Positions 31,982-33,825 of a stretch of 33,825 nt of DNA are shown piece by piece. This stretch comes from Treponema_C sp050937815 (GTDB lineage: Bacteria; Spirochaetota; Spirochaetia; Treponematales; Treponemataceae). A program made the translations under genes and the position numbers. Position 1 is the stretch's first letter. Each line of letters begins with the position of its first letter. The DNA lies in contig NZ_JACDIJ010000018.1 in the NCBI RefSeq assembly GCF_050937815.1, forward strand, positions 1-33,825. The letters are read 5' to 3'. Below the pieces are notes generated by a model. The model was not told the origin of the DNA. It saw nothing but the letters and a program-made list of their open reading frames with translations, and made no database searches.

Positions 31982-33487
31982 TTATTCGGCCCTTATTGTC
32001 GTATTTTTTACGACAACGTCGTGCGATGAGCCTTCGGCGATTGACGCTTGGGAAACAAGGGTAATGCGCGCTTTTTGCTGCAATTCTTCAATGCTTAAAG
32101 CGCCGCAGTTGCACATTGTGTGTCTGATTTTACTCATACTCACACCCACATTGTCGTGCAAACTTCCCGCATAGGGAACATAGGAATCGACGCCTTCTTC
32201 AAACGACAGTTTGGCACTGCCTCCGAGGTCGTAGCGCTGCCAGTTGCGCGCGCGGTTCGAGCCTTCGCCCCAATATTCTTTAACGTAATTGCCGTTTATA
32301 ATCAGCTTATTGGTCGGGCTTTCGTCAAAGCGGGCAAAATAGCGGCCGAGCATTACAAAGTCCGCTCCCATTGCCAAAGCAAGGGTCATGTGATAATCGT
32401 GGACAATACCGCCGTCCGAGCAAATCGGAATATAGACGCCCGTTTTTTTATAATACTCGTCGCGCGCTGCGGCTACCTCGATAACGGCGGTTGCCTGACC
32501 GCGTCCTATACCCTTTTGTTCGCGCGTTATACAAATGGAACCGCCGCCTATACCGATTTTTACAAAGTCCGCTCCGGCTTCGGCTAAAAACAAAAAGCCT
32601 TCTTTATCGACGACGTTCCCCGCACCCACACGCACTTCTTTTCCGAATTCGGTATGAATATCGTTGAGGGCGCGCTTTTGCCACTCGGTAAACCCTTCAG
32701 ACGAATCAAGACAAAGCACATCGGCACCCGCTTTTAAGAGGGCGGGAACCCTTTCCATATAGTCGCGCGTATTTATACCCGCCCCCACAACATAGCGGCG
32801 GCGGCTGTCGAGCAGTTCAAGCGGGTGCTCTTCGTGGCTTGCATAATCTTTTCGGAACACCATCGAAGTAAGACAGCCGTTAGGCGCAACGACGGGAAGA
32901 CAATTCAGCTTATGCTTCCAAATCACATCGTTCGCTTCGCTTAAACTTATGCCTTCCTTGCCGGTAACCAAGTCCGCAAGCGGCGTCATATAATCGCGGA
33001 TTAAAGCTCCCGCAGGCGTATGCGAAATACGGAAATCGCGGCCCGTTAAAATACCGACAAGGCGGCCTTCGGCGGTTCCGTCCTCGGTAACGGCAATGGT
33101 CGAATGACCCGTGCGGGCGGTCAGTTCGAGGGCTTCGTGCAAAGTTTGGTCGGGACGGAGGTTTGAATCGGACGATACAAAGCCCGCCTTATGTCCCTTT
33201 ACCTTTGCAACCATTTTAGCCTGATTTTCGATGCTTTGCGAACCGTAAATAAAGGAAATACCGCCCTCTTTTGCCAAGGCGATTGCCATTTTGTCGTCGG
33301 AAACCGACTGCATAACGGCGGAAACGAGGGGAATGTTCATATAGAGTTCGGACACTTCACCCTTGCGGAATTTTACCACAGGCGTGCGTAAACTCACCTT
33401 TGAAGGAATGCATTCTGCCGACGAATAGCCGGGAATTAAAAGATATTCGGAAAATGTATGCGATGTTTGTTCGTAAAAATATGCCAT
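31982..33487 (-). CDS. guaB: IMP dehydrogenase
   Basis: This enzyme oxidises IMP to XMP, the committed step of GMP synthesis, 501 residues. The barrel is interrupted by two CBS domains (about 105-215). The catalytic cysteine is Cys319 in GGGSICITREQKGIGRG, and the mobile flap contains RARNWQRYDLGG. The sequence agrees closely, by memory, with Tritrichomonas foetus IMP dehydrogenase, which has the same cysteine number and the same catalytic loop, rather than with the common bacterial form (GSICTTR). It starts at ATG 33487, five bases after a TATAAT, without a Shine-Dalgarno. A terminator follows. Confidence 0.96.
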   Translation of the reverse strand: MAYFYEQTSHTFSEYLLIPGYSSAECIPSKVSLRTPVVKFRKGEVSELYMNIPLVSAVMQSVSDDKMAIALAKEGGISFIYGSQSIENQAKMVAKVKGHKAGFVSSDSNLRPDQTLHEALELTARTGHSTIAVTEDGTAEGRLVGILTGRDFRISHTPAGALIRDYMTPLADLVTGKEGISLSEANDVIWKHKLNCLPVVAPNGCLTSMVFRKDYASHEEHPLELLDSRRRYVVGAGINTRDYMERVPALLKAGADVLCLDSSEGFTEWQKRALNDIHTEFGKEVRVGAGNVVDKEGFLFLAEAGADFVKIGIGGGSICITREQKGIGRGQATAVIEVAAARDEYYKKTGVYIPICSDGGIVHDYHMTLALAMGADFVMLGRYFARFDESPTNKLIINGNYVKEYWGEGSNRARNWQRYDLGGSAKLSFEEGVDSYVPYAGSLHDNVGVSMSKIRHTMCNCGALSIEELQQKARITLVSQASIAEGSSHDVVVKNTTIRAE

Positions 33488-33492
33488 AGATA

Positions 33493-33521
33493 ATTATAAA
33501 GGCCTTACCGATTGTTGTCAA
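33493..33521 (-). promoter_or_regulatory. Promoter of guaB, abutting the start codon
   Basis: On the minus strand TTGACA (33521-33516), 17 bases, TATAAT (33498-33493): both boxes are perfect consensus. Five bases separate the -10 from the ATG, so the message should be leaderless. Confidence 0.8.
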
Positions 33522-33559
33522 CAGGGAATTTCCCTGACCTTTTTTCCCGTTCCCTTCTC

Positions 33560-33588
33560 TTGACAAATATGTTAGCTTATTATAACAT
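33560..33588 (+). promoter_or_regulatory. Plus-strand promoter for a gene beyond the right edge
   Basis: TTGACA (33560-33565), a 17-base spacer and TAACAT (33583-33588). It is divergent from the guaB promoter about 40 bases away and points towards the GGAGG at 33819-33823. Confidence 0.5.
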
Positions 33589-33825
33589 AACATCGTTACT
33601 GTTCTGTGCATACTTGTGATCGAATAAGCGGATTTGATACATATCGGAATCCTCAGCGGATTTTTAGACTTAATGATATTGAAAAAAACTTTGAAAAAGC
33701 GGGAATGTTCTGAACAATGAACAATGGGTGATTGATAACGGCTAATGTGTAATTTTAATTGCCGATCTTTGCAGAACAGAACTGATAAGTTCTGATGAAT
33801 TGCTCATCGAATTTTTTTGGAGGTT
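33589..33825 (+). other. Leader-like region without a convincing gene, ending in a Shine-Dalgarno
   Basis: No full gene is seen. A short open stretch (GTG about 33610 to TGA about 33713, 33 codons, ending FRLNDIEKNFEKAGMF) looks coding-like but has no ribosome binding site; it may be a gene remnant. Further right, CAGAAC...GTTCTG (33775-33794) and GATGA...TCATC hairpins precede a run of seven T, followed directly by GGAGG at 33819-33823, which should serve a gene starting just outside the window. A long leader with an attenuator is possible. Confidence 0.3.

Noticed and set aside
1..33825. tRNA, rRNA or selenocysteine genes
   Set aside because: No cloverleaf-like sequence with TTCRA, no rRNA stretch, and no in-frame TGA within a conserved domain were noticed by eye; a covariance-model search would be decisive.

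Overview
The window looks like chromosomal DNA from a spirochaete of the genus Treponema (oral or host-associated type). This rests on family recognition and gene context, not on a search. The supporting signs are a potABCD polyamine operon in the order A-B-C-D, the block rplM-rpsI-recX followed by a MerR-like-HTH/receiver protein, and an AAA-ATPase-like/PD-(D/E)XK protein of the sort that is multiplied in treponemes. Most genes are short minus- or plus-strand operons with ordinary housekeeping roles.

Layout. 1-454: edge of a minus-strand gene, then a cluster of nested hairpins that form diverged repeat units. 455-2056: AAA-ATPase-like/nuclease protein, whose end overlaps the convergent potD. 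2046-6027 (minus): potABCD. 6209-8461 (minus): azlC, azlD and an aldo/keto reductase with two Fe-S cysteine clusters. 8557-11098 (plus): a small membrane protein, rplM (with a structured leader), rpsI, recX and the HTH-receiver protein. 11157-11960 (minus): glycerophosphodiester phosphodiesterase. 12087-14807: an MFS carrier converging with a galactokinase-type GHMP kinase. 14887-17328 (minus): CYTH protein, DUF975 membrane protein and SppA in one overlapping operon. 17461-19312 (plus): a QueD-like protein without the usual cysteine, and an EAL phosphodiesterase. 19329-20757 (minus): hisH-hisF. 20787-21098: a small putative membrane protein.

21124-30318 is the outstanding region. A ten-gene plus-strand operon lies between two exact 63-bp direct repeats. 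The right-hand copy is the last 21 codons (including the stop) of recQ, so the 9.1-kb segment looks like an island inserted at the 3' end of recQ. The operon begins with a good promoter followed immediately by a 14-12-14 perfect inverted repeat. It encodes an L-2-amino-thiazoline-4-carboxylate (ATC) hydrolase-family protein, a complete LIV/HAAT-type ABC importer (livKHMGF), a DhaK/DhaL kinase pair, an Fe-S L-cysteine desulfidase (CyuA/CdsB, UPF0597) and a GntR regulator. The joint reading, which is inference, is an import-and-catabolism module for a cysteine-derived heterocycle or adduct. In it ring opening would yield cysteine, cysteine would be broken down to pyruvate, ammonia and sulfide, and the remaining carbonyl fragment would be phosphorylated. 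No integrase is seen.

30256-33487 (minus): recQ and an IMP dehydrogenase (guaB) that closely resembles my memory of the Tritrichomonas foetus enzyme. The right edge carries a plus-strand promoter, about 235 bases without a convincing gene, and a Shine-Dalgarno for a gene beyond the window.

A pattern running through the window is that five genes (the ATPase, azlC, queD, hisH, guaB) have a sigma70-type -10 box ending 5-6 nt before the ATG and no Shine-Dalgarno, so they are candidates for leaderless transcripts.
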